Assembly (NCBI RefSeq): GCF_048213115.1
Contig: NZ_CP172404.1
Coordinates: forward strand, 3,906,001 to 3,970,000
Length of the DNA: 64,000 nucleotides
From: Niveibacterium terrae
Lineage (GTDB): Bacteria > Pseudomonadota > Gammaproteobacteria > Burkholderiales > Rhodocyclaceae
Reading direction: 5' to 3'
Made by a program: the position numbers and the translations under genes. Each line of letters begins with the position of its first letter. Positions within the stretch are counted from its first letter, which is position 1. This document shows positions 53,507-61,900 of the stretch, in pieces. The notes beneath the pieces were generated by a model that had not been told where the DNA came from, made no database searches, and saw only the letters and a program-made list of their open reading frames with translations.

Positions 53507-53692
53507 TCATTCCGCCTGGGTATCTGCGCCTTCCGGATTGACGGCTTCACCCGCTTCATCCTGTTCGACAGCATTTCCGCCTTCGCCTCCCGCAGCCTTG
53601 ACGGCGAGCTTGTGCAAGCGCTTTTCTTCCTGCTTGCGCTTCTTCGCCAGGTCGCGCTGACGTTTTTCGAATTGATAGTTGGGTTTGGCCAA
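53507..53692 (-). CDS. Small conserved basic protein
   Basis: This 61-residue protein starts MAKPNYQFEKRQRDLAKKRK, a lysine/arginine-rich helix that recurs as a short conserved hypothetical protein in many beta- and gammaproteobacteria. An acidic C-terminal tail follows (GEGGNAVEQDEAGEAVNPEG). It probably is a cytosolic nucleic-acid or ribosome-associated factor, but the function is unknown. It ends at the bidirectional terminator and its start faces the amylase upstream region. Confidence 0.8.
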   Translation of the reverse strand: MAKPNYQFEKRQRDLAKKRKQEEKRLHKLAVKAAGGEGGNAVEQDEAGEAVNPEGADTQAE

Positions 53693-54132
53693 GACTTTCC
53701 TCCAATCGCGGTGCTGTCGCGGAGCGCGAAGCCTGGCTTCGCACGATGCCGCACACCGACTGTGAATTTATGCGGATGCCACCAGTATTGAAAAGCTCCA
53801 GAGAAGGATCCAGACAAGAATAGCGGTACAACTGATCCTGATTGTACCTCGCCGCCGCTCCCGCCCTGACAAAACGCTCACGGCGCATGCCTCCCTCTCC
53901 CCCGCTCCGCGCCCCCCAAAAAAAGTCAGCAAAGCTTGTTTAGAAACAAGCAATTATTTGCACCGGACCGAAAATTCTTGTTAGGGTCACGAGCGGAAAA
54001 CAGAACCGCCGGTCAAGGTGGTCAGCCCAATCCTGTCCCGGCCCTCGGCTTGATCTGCACTGCAGAGCGGCTGCGCGGCGAGGCGCCGAAAATCAGGACA
54101 GGTCACAACGTAACAAGTGTTGGAGACAAACA
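53693..54132. other. Intergenic region upstream of the amylase
   Basis: This 440-base region separates the divergent small basic gene and amylase gene. It holds the 18-base palindrome described separately and a TTGCAC hexamer (53958-53963), a possible -35 element without a clear -10 at the right distance. A 61-codon minus-strand frame at 53768-53953 ends in a hydrophobic stretch but lacks a ribosome site; I do not call it a gene. Confidence 0.6.
53934..53951. promoter_or_regulatory. Perfect palindrome, candidate operator upstream of amylase
   Basis: GCTTGTTT and AAACAAGC form perfect eight-base arms with an AG centre. It sits about 180 bases before the amylase start and immediately before a TTGCAC hexamer. 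Size and position fit a dimeric repressor or activator site, such as a sugar-responsive regulator, but no regulator gene is in the window. Confidence 0.5.
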
Positions 54133-55392
54133 ATGCTTATGCGTCACTGTGCGGCGATCGTCGCTCTTTCCGCCGCTTTCACGAGTCCCGCCGCTCTATC
54201 CGCGACCCAGCAAAACCAGGCGAGCACCGCCATCCTGCTCCAGGGCTTCCACTGGAACTCTCCGGGCTATTCGAGTCCGAACTGGTACCAGACGCTGCAG
54301 GGCAAGGCTGCCGATCTGAAGGATCTGGGCATCACCCATGTCTGGTTCCCGCCAGCGACCGATGCAGCCGACAACAACGGCTATCTGCCGCGCCAGCTCA
54401 ACATCCTGAGCAGCAAGTACGGCACCGAGACCGATCTGAAGAACACCGTCAGCGCGCTGACGGCCCAGGGCATCAAGTCGGTCGCCGACATCGTGATCAA
54501 CCATCGCGTCGGCACCGCGAACTGGGCGGACTTCACGAATCCGACCTGGGATTGCCGTGCCGTCGTCAGCAATGACGAATGGACTGGACGCTGCGGCAAC
54601 GCCGACACCGGCGATGGCTACGCTTCGGCCCGCGACATCGACCACACGCAGAGCTTCGTGCAGACGGACATCAAGACCTGGATGGCCAAGCTGAAGGCGG
54701 ACGGCTTCTCCGGCATCCGCTACGACTTCTCGAAGGGCTATGCAGCCAGCTACGCCAAGCTCTATCACGATGCCTGGAACCCCGACTTCTGCGTCGGCGA
54801 GATCTGGACCAACCTCGACTACAACAACGTCGATGCCCACCGCCAGGTCCTGATGAACTACATCGACGGCAATGGCGGCACTTGCGCGGCCTTCGACTTC
54901 ACGACCCACGGTCTGCTGGTCCAGGTGCTCAACAACAACGACTACTGGCGTCTGAAGGACAGCTCGGGCAAACCCGCCGGCGCGATCGGCTGGTGGTCGC
55001 AGAAGTCGGTGACCTTCGTCGACAACCACGACACGGGACCTTCCGAGACCAGCAGCACCGGTCAGAACCTGTGGCCTGTTCCGGCCGGATCGGTGATGCA
55101 GGGCTATGCGTACATCCTGACCCACCCGGGCATCCCGACCGTCTATTACCCGCACGTCTACAACTGGAATCTGCGCGCGGGGATCAAGGCGCTGATCAGT
55201 GCGCGCAAGTCGGCCGGCGTCACCTCGACGTCGGCGGTCGCGATCCAGCAAGCCACGACGGGTCTGTACGCGGCGATCATCACCGGCACATCGGGCAAGC
55301 TCGCGATGAAGATCGGCCCGAACAGCTGGTCGCCAGGCTTGGGCTGGACCCTGCTGACTTCCGGCGACAACTACGCAGTCTGGAAGCAATAG
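54133..55392 (+). CDS. Secreted GH13 alpha-amylase
   Basis: This 419-residue extracellular enzyme hydrolyses alpha-1,4 glucan bonds in starch. A signal peptide (to about residue 24, ending ALSA) precedes the TIM barrel. Catalytic residues are Asp198 (GIRYDFSKGY), Glu223 (CVGEIW) and Asp300 (FVDNHD), with DIVINHR carrying the conserved His and Asn. A C-terminal beta domain closes the chain. The compact length and the GIRYDF and VGEIW motifs are like the plant-type GH13 subfamily 6 enzymes. GGAG lies seven bases before the ATG. Confidence 0.95.
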   Translation: MLMRHCAAIVALSAAFTSPAALSATQQNQASTAILLQGFHWNSPGYSSPNWYQTLQGKAADLKDLGITHVWFPPATDAADNNGYLPRQLNILSSKYGTETDLKNTVSALTAQGIKSVADIVINHRVGTANWADFTNPTWDCRAVVSNDEWTGRCGNADTGDGYASARDIDHTQSFVQTDIKTWMAKLKADGFSGIRYDFSKGYAASYAKLYHDAWNPDFCVGEIWTNLDYNNVDAHRQVLMNYIDGNGGTCAAFDFTTHGLLVQVLNNNDYWRLKDSSGKPAGAIGWWSQKSVTFVDNHDTGPSETSSTGQNLWPVPAGSVMQGYAYILTHPGIPTVYYPHVYNWNLRAGIKALISARKSAGVTSTSAVAIQQATTGLYAAIITGTSGKLAMKIGPNSWSPGLGWTLLTSGDNYAVWKQ

Positions 55393-55410
55393 GGTTGTTT
55401 GTCTGAACAA

Positions 55411-55435
55411 AACGGGGGCTCAGCCCCCGTTTTTT
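55411..55435. terminator. Intrinsic terminator between amylase and the adhesin operon
   Basis: ACGGGGG and CCCCCGT arms enclose CTCAG and are followed by a run of six T. An ACAAAA tract on the left allows termination of the opposing transcript too. It lies 18 bases after the amylase stop, between convergent operons. Confidence 0.9.
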
Positions 55436-55446
55436 ATGACACTCAC

Positions 55447-57552
55447 TCAGAATCCGGCTTCCCGCCAGAACACACTCATCGCCGAGCGCAGAAAGCGCAA
55501 CGCCGGCGCTTCCCAGTCACCCTCCAGCGTCACCCGACCGCGCCAGCTGTGCTGATCTGAAACGTCTCCGCTTTCGACCGTCAGCAGCACGCGATAGATC
55601 GCCTGCTCGGGGTAGAAGACACCGTTCTTTTCTCGAACCGCGATGTCGCCACCGAAAATCGAGGCCAGCTCAGGCTCTGCGAGCATTCTGGAACTGTCCT
55701 GATCCACGCCGATGACTCGCAGTCTCGCGACCGGACCCGCCAGACCATCGCTGAAGAACAAGCCTCTATCCCCTTTGCGTATTCGGTGAATGTCCTCGCC
55801 AGTCACATAGGTCACGACCTGGTGTTTGCCTCGGCGCACCACCCGCCCCAGCAATTCACGGTTCGCCAGCCAGTCTCCAACCCTCAGTTCGGGAGGAAGG
55901 TCGACGAAGACTCCATCGTAGGGCGCTCGGGGTTCGAAGCGCGACGCATCCGCAGCAATCGACGAAAGCTCCGCTTTCGCGGTCTGCAGCTGTTCGTTCA
56001 AGACCTGCCAGTCCTTGCGCATCTCCGAATCGATCCCCGCTGCCCCGGACTGCCAGGACAGACTCTCCCGCCGGGCTTCGCCCTGCTCGGCTCTCGTCTG
56101 TAGTGAGGGAGAGCTCATCTCTAGCAAGAGCGTCCCGGCCTTGACCGGGCTTCCATTTTTCAATGGAAGAGCCGTGACCTGCGCATGGTCGGGCGCATAG
56201 ACCGGCCACTGCTCCTGGGGCTGGAGCATGCCGCTCGTGCGAATTCGCGTCGGCCACGGCAAAAATGAAAGCACAAGCATCGCGAGCGCAATCCCGGCGC
56301 TCAGCATCGCACGACGGCTCGTCCGCAGTGATGCCCAGCGGGTACTCCAGGCCCGGAACTCATTGATGAATGGCCTCAGCACGAACCAGACGATCTCGAC
56401 CATGAAAAGGAGGACTCCAACCAACTTTATGAAGAAGTGATAGACGATCGCTGCGATGCTCAAAAAGACGACCAAGCGGTATATCCCGGTCAGCCACGCG
56501 AACAGGATCAGGAAGCGCTTGCGCGCCACGGGGAAATGCTCGGGCTCGGGTTCGCCAAGCGCAAAAAGCCTTTCCCTAAGATCCCAACGCGCCAGAGCAA
56601 AAGCTCGGTCATGCAGATTCGGAAGACCTAAAAAGTCCGAGAGCAGGTAATAGCCATCAAAGCGCATGAAGGGACTCGCGTTGATCAGCACCGACCCCAC
56701 CCAGGTCGTCGTCGAGAGCAGGAAAGCGGCGGTCTTCAATCCCCCCTCGGGCAACCACCCCCACGCCAGGGTCGCCCAGGCGGCGATCGCAAGCTCTGTG
56801 GCGATTCCCGCCGCAACGATCTTGAGCCTCTGGCCCCGCTCGGTAAGCTTCCAGACATCATTGGTGTCCGTATAGGCGACCGGCCACATCACCAGAAACG
56901 CGACCCCCATCGTCGGGACGCGGCAGCCGAAGTGCTTGGCCGCAAAGCCATGACCTAACTCGTGAATAATCTTGACCACCGTCACCGTCAGCCCGTAGCC
57001 GAGCATGCCAGGCAGGCTGACCATGTCGACGAAGGAGCGCGAGAAAAGCTCCCACGAGCGACCGACGTTGATCAGTCCGAGGACGGCGGCAGTCAGTGTC
57101 AGGAACAGAAAGCTTCGGCTGAAGAGCCAGTCCAGGCGCTTGACATTACGGCTCAACCATCGGTCCGGCTTGACCAGAGGAATCCGGAAAAAGAGATAGT
57201 TGTGCAGCAGCCATTGCCCGAACGTCCCCTTGCGCAGCCTGAGCCTCTCCGCCATCTGACGGGACGCTCCGGGCCGGATCTGCAGGAGCTGATGGCTCTG
57301 CAGAAAAACCAGCATCCCTTCGATGTCCGCCGCCGTTGCGCGCAAGGTCGTCGTCGCGTGAAGCGCGTCGAGGATTGCCTCGGGGTCATCCAGAGACCAA
57401 CGGCTCAGGATTTCAAAGCTGAGCCAGTCGATCTGAAAGAACTGGTTGCGAACCGGATCGTGGAGCATCCAGCTCGGTTGCCCATCCTTGAGGCGAGACC
57501 CCGGCAGCAACGCGAGCTCTTCGCGCAGCGAGGGGAGACGGACGTTCGCCAT
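55447..57552 (-). CDS. M50 site-2-type metalloprotease fused to HlyD-like domain
   Basis: This 701-residue membrane protein has a PqqD-like N-terminal domain (about 10-95). Hydrophobic helices carry HELGH (His197, Glu198, His201), and a later SPFMRFDGYYLLSD has the third zinc-ligand Asp, so the M50 protease looks active. A long helix (about 415-435) and a HlyD/biotinyl-lipoyl-like periplasmic part with a coiled coil follow (about 445-690; for example PVYAPDHAQVTALPLKNGSP and RAPYDGVFVDLPPELRVGD). Such fusions occur next to peptide or giant-protein exporters. It is last in the operon, overlapping the HlyD gene by one base. Confidence 0.9.
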   Translation of the reverse strand: MANVRLPSLREELALLPGSRLKDGQPSWMLHDPVRNQFFQIDWLSFEILSRWSLDDPEAILDALHATTTLRATAADIEGMLVFLQSHQLLQIRPGASRQMAERLRLRKGTFGQWLLHNYLFFRIPLVKPDRWLSRNVKRLDWLFSRSFLFLTLTAAVLGLINVGRSWELFSRSFVDMVSLPGMLGYGLTVTVVKIIHELGHGFAAKHFGCRVPTMGVAFLVMWPVAYTDTNDVWKLTERGQRLKIVAAGIATELAIAAWATLAWGWLPEGGLKTAAFLLSTTTWVGSVLINASPFMRFDGYYLLSDFLGLPNLHDRAFALARWDLRERLFALGEPEPEHFPVARKRFLILFAWLTGIYRLVVFLSIAAIVYHFFIKLVGVLLFMVEIVWFVLRPFINEFRAWSTRWASLRTSRRAMLSAGIALAMLVLSFLPWPTRIRTSGMLQPQEQWPVYAPDHAQVTALPLKNGSPVKAGTLLLEMSSPSLQTRAEQGEARRESLSWQSGAAGIDSEMRKDWQVLNEQLQTAKAELSSIAADASRFEPRAPYDGVFVDLPPELRVGDWLANRELLGRVVRRGKHQVVTYVTGEDIHRIRKGDRGLFFSDGLAGPVARLRVIGVDQDSSRMLAEPELASIFGGDIAVREKNGVFYPEQAIYRVLLTVESGDVSDQHSWRGRVTLEGDWEAPALRFLRSAMSVFWREAGF

Positions 57553-58919
57553 CAGACCGCCAGATATTGCCGGATGACTGCGAGGGGACGGCGCACAAGC
57601 CAGTAAACCAGAGGTACCCAGTCGCCACTGAGCTTGGCCGTTCCCTTAAGCCCTATCCGGTTTTCCGTGTTTTTCGCGAGCGTCGCCCGAGCGCGATAGG
57701 CATAGCTGCCATCCGGACGAGGAGTCGCGTCGTGGTTCAGATAGCGCAAGCGTCCAGAAACCGACGAAAACGGGCTGGCGGCAAGATAGAGGCTGACCGG
57801 ACTCCCCTCGGCGAGAGGAATCGCGTCGGCGATCGGCACCCAGGCTTCGATTTCCACGTCGTCTGGCTTTGCCAGCTTCATGACCCGCTCACCGGTCTGC
57901 ACAGGACGGCCAATCCACTCCGAGGGATCGTCGAAGATAACGATCCCGTCTTCGGGCGCGGTGACCTGAGAGCGCTGAAACTGGCTGCTCAGGAACTCTA
58001 GCTCCGAGCGCTTCTCGCCGATCTTGCCGAGCAGCCCAGCCAGTTGTTCCTTGGACTTGCCATCCACCAGCGCCATCTGAGCGAATTGGCGATACTCGGT
58101 TTCAGCCGTGGCCAAGGTTTGCCGCGCCACTTCGAGGCGAGTCGTAATAGGCGCCTCGTCGAAGCTGAAGAGCAACTGACCGCTCTTGACCTTCTCGTTC
58201 GGACTGACCGCAAACTTGCCTATCACTCCGTCCAGCGGGGCGCGAATCATCGCAGGCCTGGCCGGAACCAGTTCCCCCTGTGCGAGCACCGTCAGCCGCA
58301 CCGGAAAGAAGAGCAACAGGAAAACGCCCAACGCAAGCTGGAGATGGCGGCGCTTCCACCATTCGCGCTTGTTCTGCCCATCCCGCCACTTGGCTAGACG
58401 CTGGCGCAGCAGGTGGAGCGAAAAAACCGGAGACTTGAAGCGGGCCCGCCAGGCGTGACTCCAGGTGGCGAGCCACTCTCCAAGCAGCACGCGTGTCTGC
58501 TCATCGCACGCCTCTTCGCCTGCCAGCAGCAGTCCTCCCGGCGGAAACTCGGGACAATCCGCACGAGCGGGAAGGGGAAGCCAGAGCGCATGAGCGGGCA
58601 GCCAGTCCTGCCATTCGTCCGCCAGATCCGCAGGCAGATCCTGCGCCCCACAGGGCCCGGCCGGCAGAGATGCGCGGCAGAGATGCCGGAAAACCCTGTC
58701 CAGCCACTGGACATAGGGCACGTTGCGTTCAGGCTGAACGACGCCCGACAGCGCACGAACACCACTCCCGTCGAACCACAGCGCCGCCTGCCGGTATGGC
58801 CACAGAAGATGAGTATCGTTCACCAGCAAAAAAGCCAGTTCCTCGACATCTTCCGCGGCACGCGCGCGGTGACCCAGCTCGAGCAGAACGAGCAAGGGAG
58901 AATCTGCCACAGCGTTCAT
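57552..58919 (-). CDS. HlyD-type periplasmic adaptor
   Basis: This 455-residue protein has a cytosolic N-terminal region of about 190 residues with no clear family, perhaps GAF-like. One transmembrane helix (LQLALGVFLLLFFPVRLTVL) leads into a HlyD-like adaptor: RAPLDGVIGKFAVSPNEKVK and VTAPEDGIVIFDDP as the two halves of a lipoyl-like domain, separated by a coiled coil. Adaptors of this kind link an inner-membrane transporter or protease with an outer-membrane channel. Its start overlaps the giant adhesin stop (ATGA). No ABC transporter or TolC gene is seen in the window. Confidence 0.9.
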   Translation of the reverse strand: MNAVADSPLLVLLELGHRARAAEDVEELAFLLVNDTHLLWPYRQAALWFDGSGVRALSGVVQPERNVPYVQWLDRVFRHLCRASLPAGPCGAQDLPADLADEWQDWLPAHALWLPLPARADCPEFPPGGLLLAGEEACDEQTRVLLGEWLATWSHAWRARFKSPVFSLHLLRQRLAKWRDGQNKREWWKRRHLQLALGVFLLLFFPVRLTVLAQGELVPARPAMIRAPLDGVIGKFAVSPNEKVKSGQLLFSFDEAPITTRLEVARQTLATAETEYRQFAQMALVDGKSKEQLAGLLGKIGEKRSELEFLSSQFQRSQVTAPEDGIVIFDDPSEWIGRPVQTGERVMKLAKPDDVEIEAWVPIADAIPLAEGSPVSLYLAASPFSSVSGRLRYLNHDATPRPDGSYAYRARATLAKNTENRIGLKGTAKLSGDWVPLVYWLVRRPLAVIRQYLAV

Positions 58920-61900
58920 GCCCTTCTGCGCAGCGCGAGCGCATCAGTCTGCGCAAAGGCCACCAACCGTTCGCGCAAACCACCGGATCGATGGGCCGCC
59001 TTGTGGATCTGCTCGCTGAGGCTAGCCCGCCCCGCAGGCTGGGCATGTTCCAAAGTCTTGCCTCCCTTGCCGACCACGATATGGAAAGTCGTGACTGCCT
59101 CGTGCCCCTTGCTGTCACGGGCAACAATGCGGATATCCAGAACCCCCTCGTAGCCCTCGGGTGCATGAACGATCAGCTTGCCCGAAGCCTGATCGAACTG
59201 GACCCAATTCGGCAGGGCTCTGCCATCCGCCCGGCTCAGCGAGAAAGATAGCTTCGCATTCGGATCGCTGTGCGCAAAAGCATCGGATGGAATGCTGATT
59301 TCGCTGCGGCTGCTCCCAGACAGCTTCAAATCGGGAACCCCACGACTGACGACGAGAGCCGAATCGCTGAGCGTGCTTGTCTGTGCGGTCGGAACCGGCA
59401 TCGGTCCGACCGCCCGAACCGTTGAATCCACTGTGCCAGACCGCCCGCTCGATACAACGGACAGCACGCCGGACTGCGCCGAAACACTCTCGGCAACCAC
59501 GCGGGTGTTGCTGATCGCCGAGCTTGGCGGCAGGAAACTGAGCGGCGCACTGGCAAGCTCGCCCGAAGGGCTGGGCGCAATGACCGCAGGAGCCGTGCTT
59601 GAAGAAGGAAAACTTCCGCTGTCTTGACCCGGAGTGGGAGTGGGGTTGGTCGTAGCCGGGTGGGTATCTATCGAATAAGTCGGCGAGCTCGTCGTCCCCT
59701 TGCCGACATTGCCGGCCAGATCATGGATCCCTCCGAGATTCAGCGTGATCTGATTACTCGCGCTGACCACGTCGGTGGCCGGCGAGAAGATTCCGGTCCA
59801 GGTCCTGCCCCCGTCGGACGAGTTGAGCTCACTCAGGCTTCCCCCCTGGACGTCCAAACTGGTGGCCGGCAGATCCGTGACCGCTTCGCTGAACACGATC
59901 GTGACCGTAGCTGTTTGCCCGGCTTTCAATTCGCTCTCCGATAGCAAGACTGTCGCGGTTGGACTCACGGTGTCGATCTGGATACTCAGAGCGGTCGACG
60001 CCGGGGAGGAATTGCCTGCCGCATCGGTCGCAGTCGCCGTCAGATCATGCGCACCATCGCTCAGGCTTGGGCACACGAAGGCCCAGTGGCCGCTGGCATC
60101 GGAGGTCGTCGAACCCAGCAGCTTCGCGCCTTCGTACAGCGTGACCGTCGCATTGGCTTCGGCGCTGCCGGTCAGCGTCGGCGCTGCCAGGTTCGTGATC
60201 CGGCCCGCGTTCGAGGCTCCGCTGTCCGAAGCCGGGCTCAGGGCCAAACTCGGAGCGGCCGGTGCTGCGGTGTCGACGCTCAGCGTCAGGCTGCCAGAGG
60301 CGGAAACGTTGCCCGCCGCATCGGTAGCAGTCGCCGTCAGATCATGCGCACCATCGCTCAGGCTTGGGCTCACGAAGGTCCAGTGGCCGCTGGCATCGGC
60401 GGTCGTCGAACCCAGCAGCTTCGCACCTTCGTACAGCGTGACCGTGCTGCCCACCTCGGCGGTGCCGGTCAGCGTCGGCGTCGTGACCTTCGTGATCCGG
60501 TCCGCGTTCGAGGCTCCGCTGTCCGAAGCCGGGCTCATGGCCAGACCCGGAGCGGCTGGTGCTGCGGTGTCGACGCTCAGCGTCAGGCTGCCAGCGGCGG
60601 AAACATTGCCCGCCTCATCGATCGCGGTCGCCGTCAGATCATGCGCACCATCGCTCAGGCTTGGGCACACGAAGGTCCAGTGGCCGCTGGCATCGGAGGT
60701 CGTCGAACCCAGCAGCTTCGCACCTTCGTACAGCGTGACCGTCGCATTGGCTTCGGCGCTGCCGGTCAGCGTCGGCGCAGCGACGTTCGTGATCCGGTCC
60801 GCGTTCGAGGCTCCGCTGTCCGAAGCCGGGCTCATGGCCAGACCCGGAGCGGCCGGTGCAGCGGTGTCGACGCTCAGCGCCAAGCTTCCTGCCGCGGAGA
60901 CGTTGCCCGCCGCATCGGTCGCCTTGGCCGTCAGGTTGTGACTGCCATCGGCGAGCGTCGAACTCGTGATGCTCCAGTTCCCTGAGCCGTCGGCCGTCGC
61001 GCTGCCCAGCACCGCAGACCCCTCGTACAGCGTGACGCTGCTGCCCGCCTCGGCGGTACCGGTCAGCGTCGGCGTCGTGACATTGGTAATCCGGTCGCTC
61101 GAAGAGGAACCGCTGTCCGAAGCCGGATCGAGGACCAGAGTCGGCGCGGACGGAGCCGACGTGTCGACGGTAACGCTGAGCACGGAGGAGACGCCCGAAG
61201 CATTGCCGGCTGCATCGCTCGCTCTGGCCGTCAGGCTGTGGCTACCATCGGTCAGCGTGCTGCTGGTGATGCTCCAGTTTCCAGAGCCATCAGCCGTCGC
61301 TGTGCCCAACACCGCAGACCCCTCGTACAGCGTGACGCTGCTGCCCGCCTCGGCGGTACCGGTCAGCGTCGGCGTCGTGACATTGGTAAGCCGATCCGTA
61401 TTCGACGCACCGCTGTCCGAAGCCGGACTCAGGGCCAGAACCGGGGTGGCCGGTGCTGTGGTGTCGACGGTCAGCGCCAAGTTGCCGGCAGCCGACACGT
61501 TCCCAGCAGCATCGCTCGCCCTGGCCGTCAGGTTATGGTTGCCATCGGCGAGCAGGCTGCTGGTGATGCTCCAGTTGCCGGAGCCGTCAGCCGTCGCGCT
61601 GCCCAGGACCGCGCTGCCTTCGTACAGCGTGACCGTGCTGCCCGCCTCGGCGGTACCGTTGATCGTCGGCGTCGTGACCTTCGTGATCCGGTCGCTCGAA
61701 GAGGAACCGCTGTCCGAAGCCGGGCTCAGGGCCAGAACCGGGGTGACCGATGCTGCGGTGTCGACGCTCAGCGTCAGGCTGCCAGCGGTGGAAACGTTGC
61801 CCGCCGCATCGGTGGCCCTGGCCGTCAGGTTATGGCTGCCATCGGCAACAACACTGCTGGTGATGCTCCAGTTGCCGGAACTGTCTGCCGTCGTCGTACC

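Noticed and set aside
53768..53953. A 61-codon minus-strand frame ending in a hydrophobic segment
   Set aside because: It has no ribosome site, its start overlaps the amylase operator palindrome, and nothing supports expression. A small membrane protein is not excluded.
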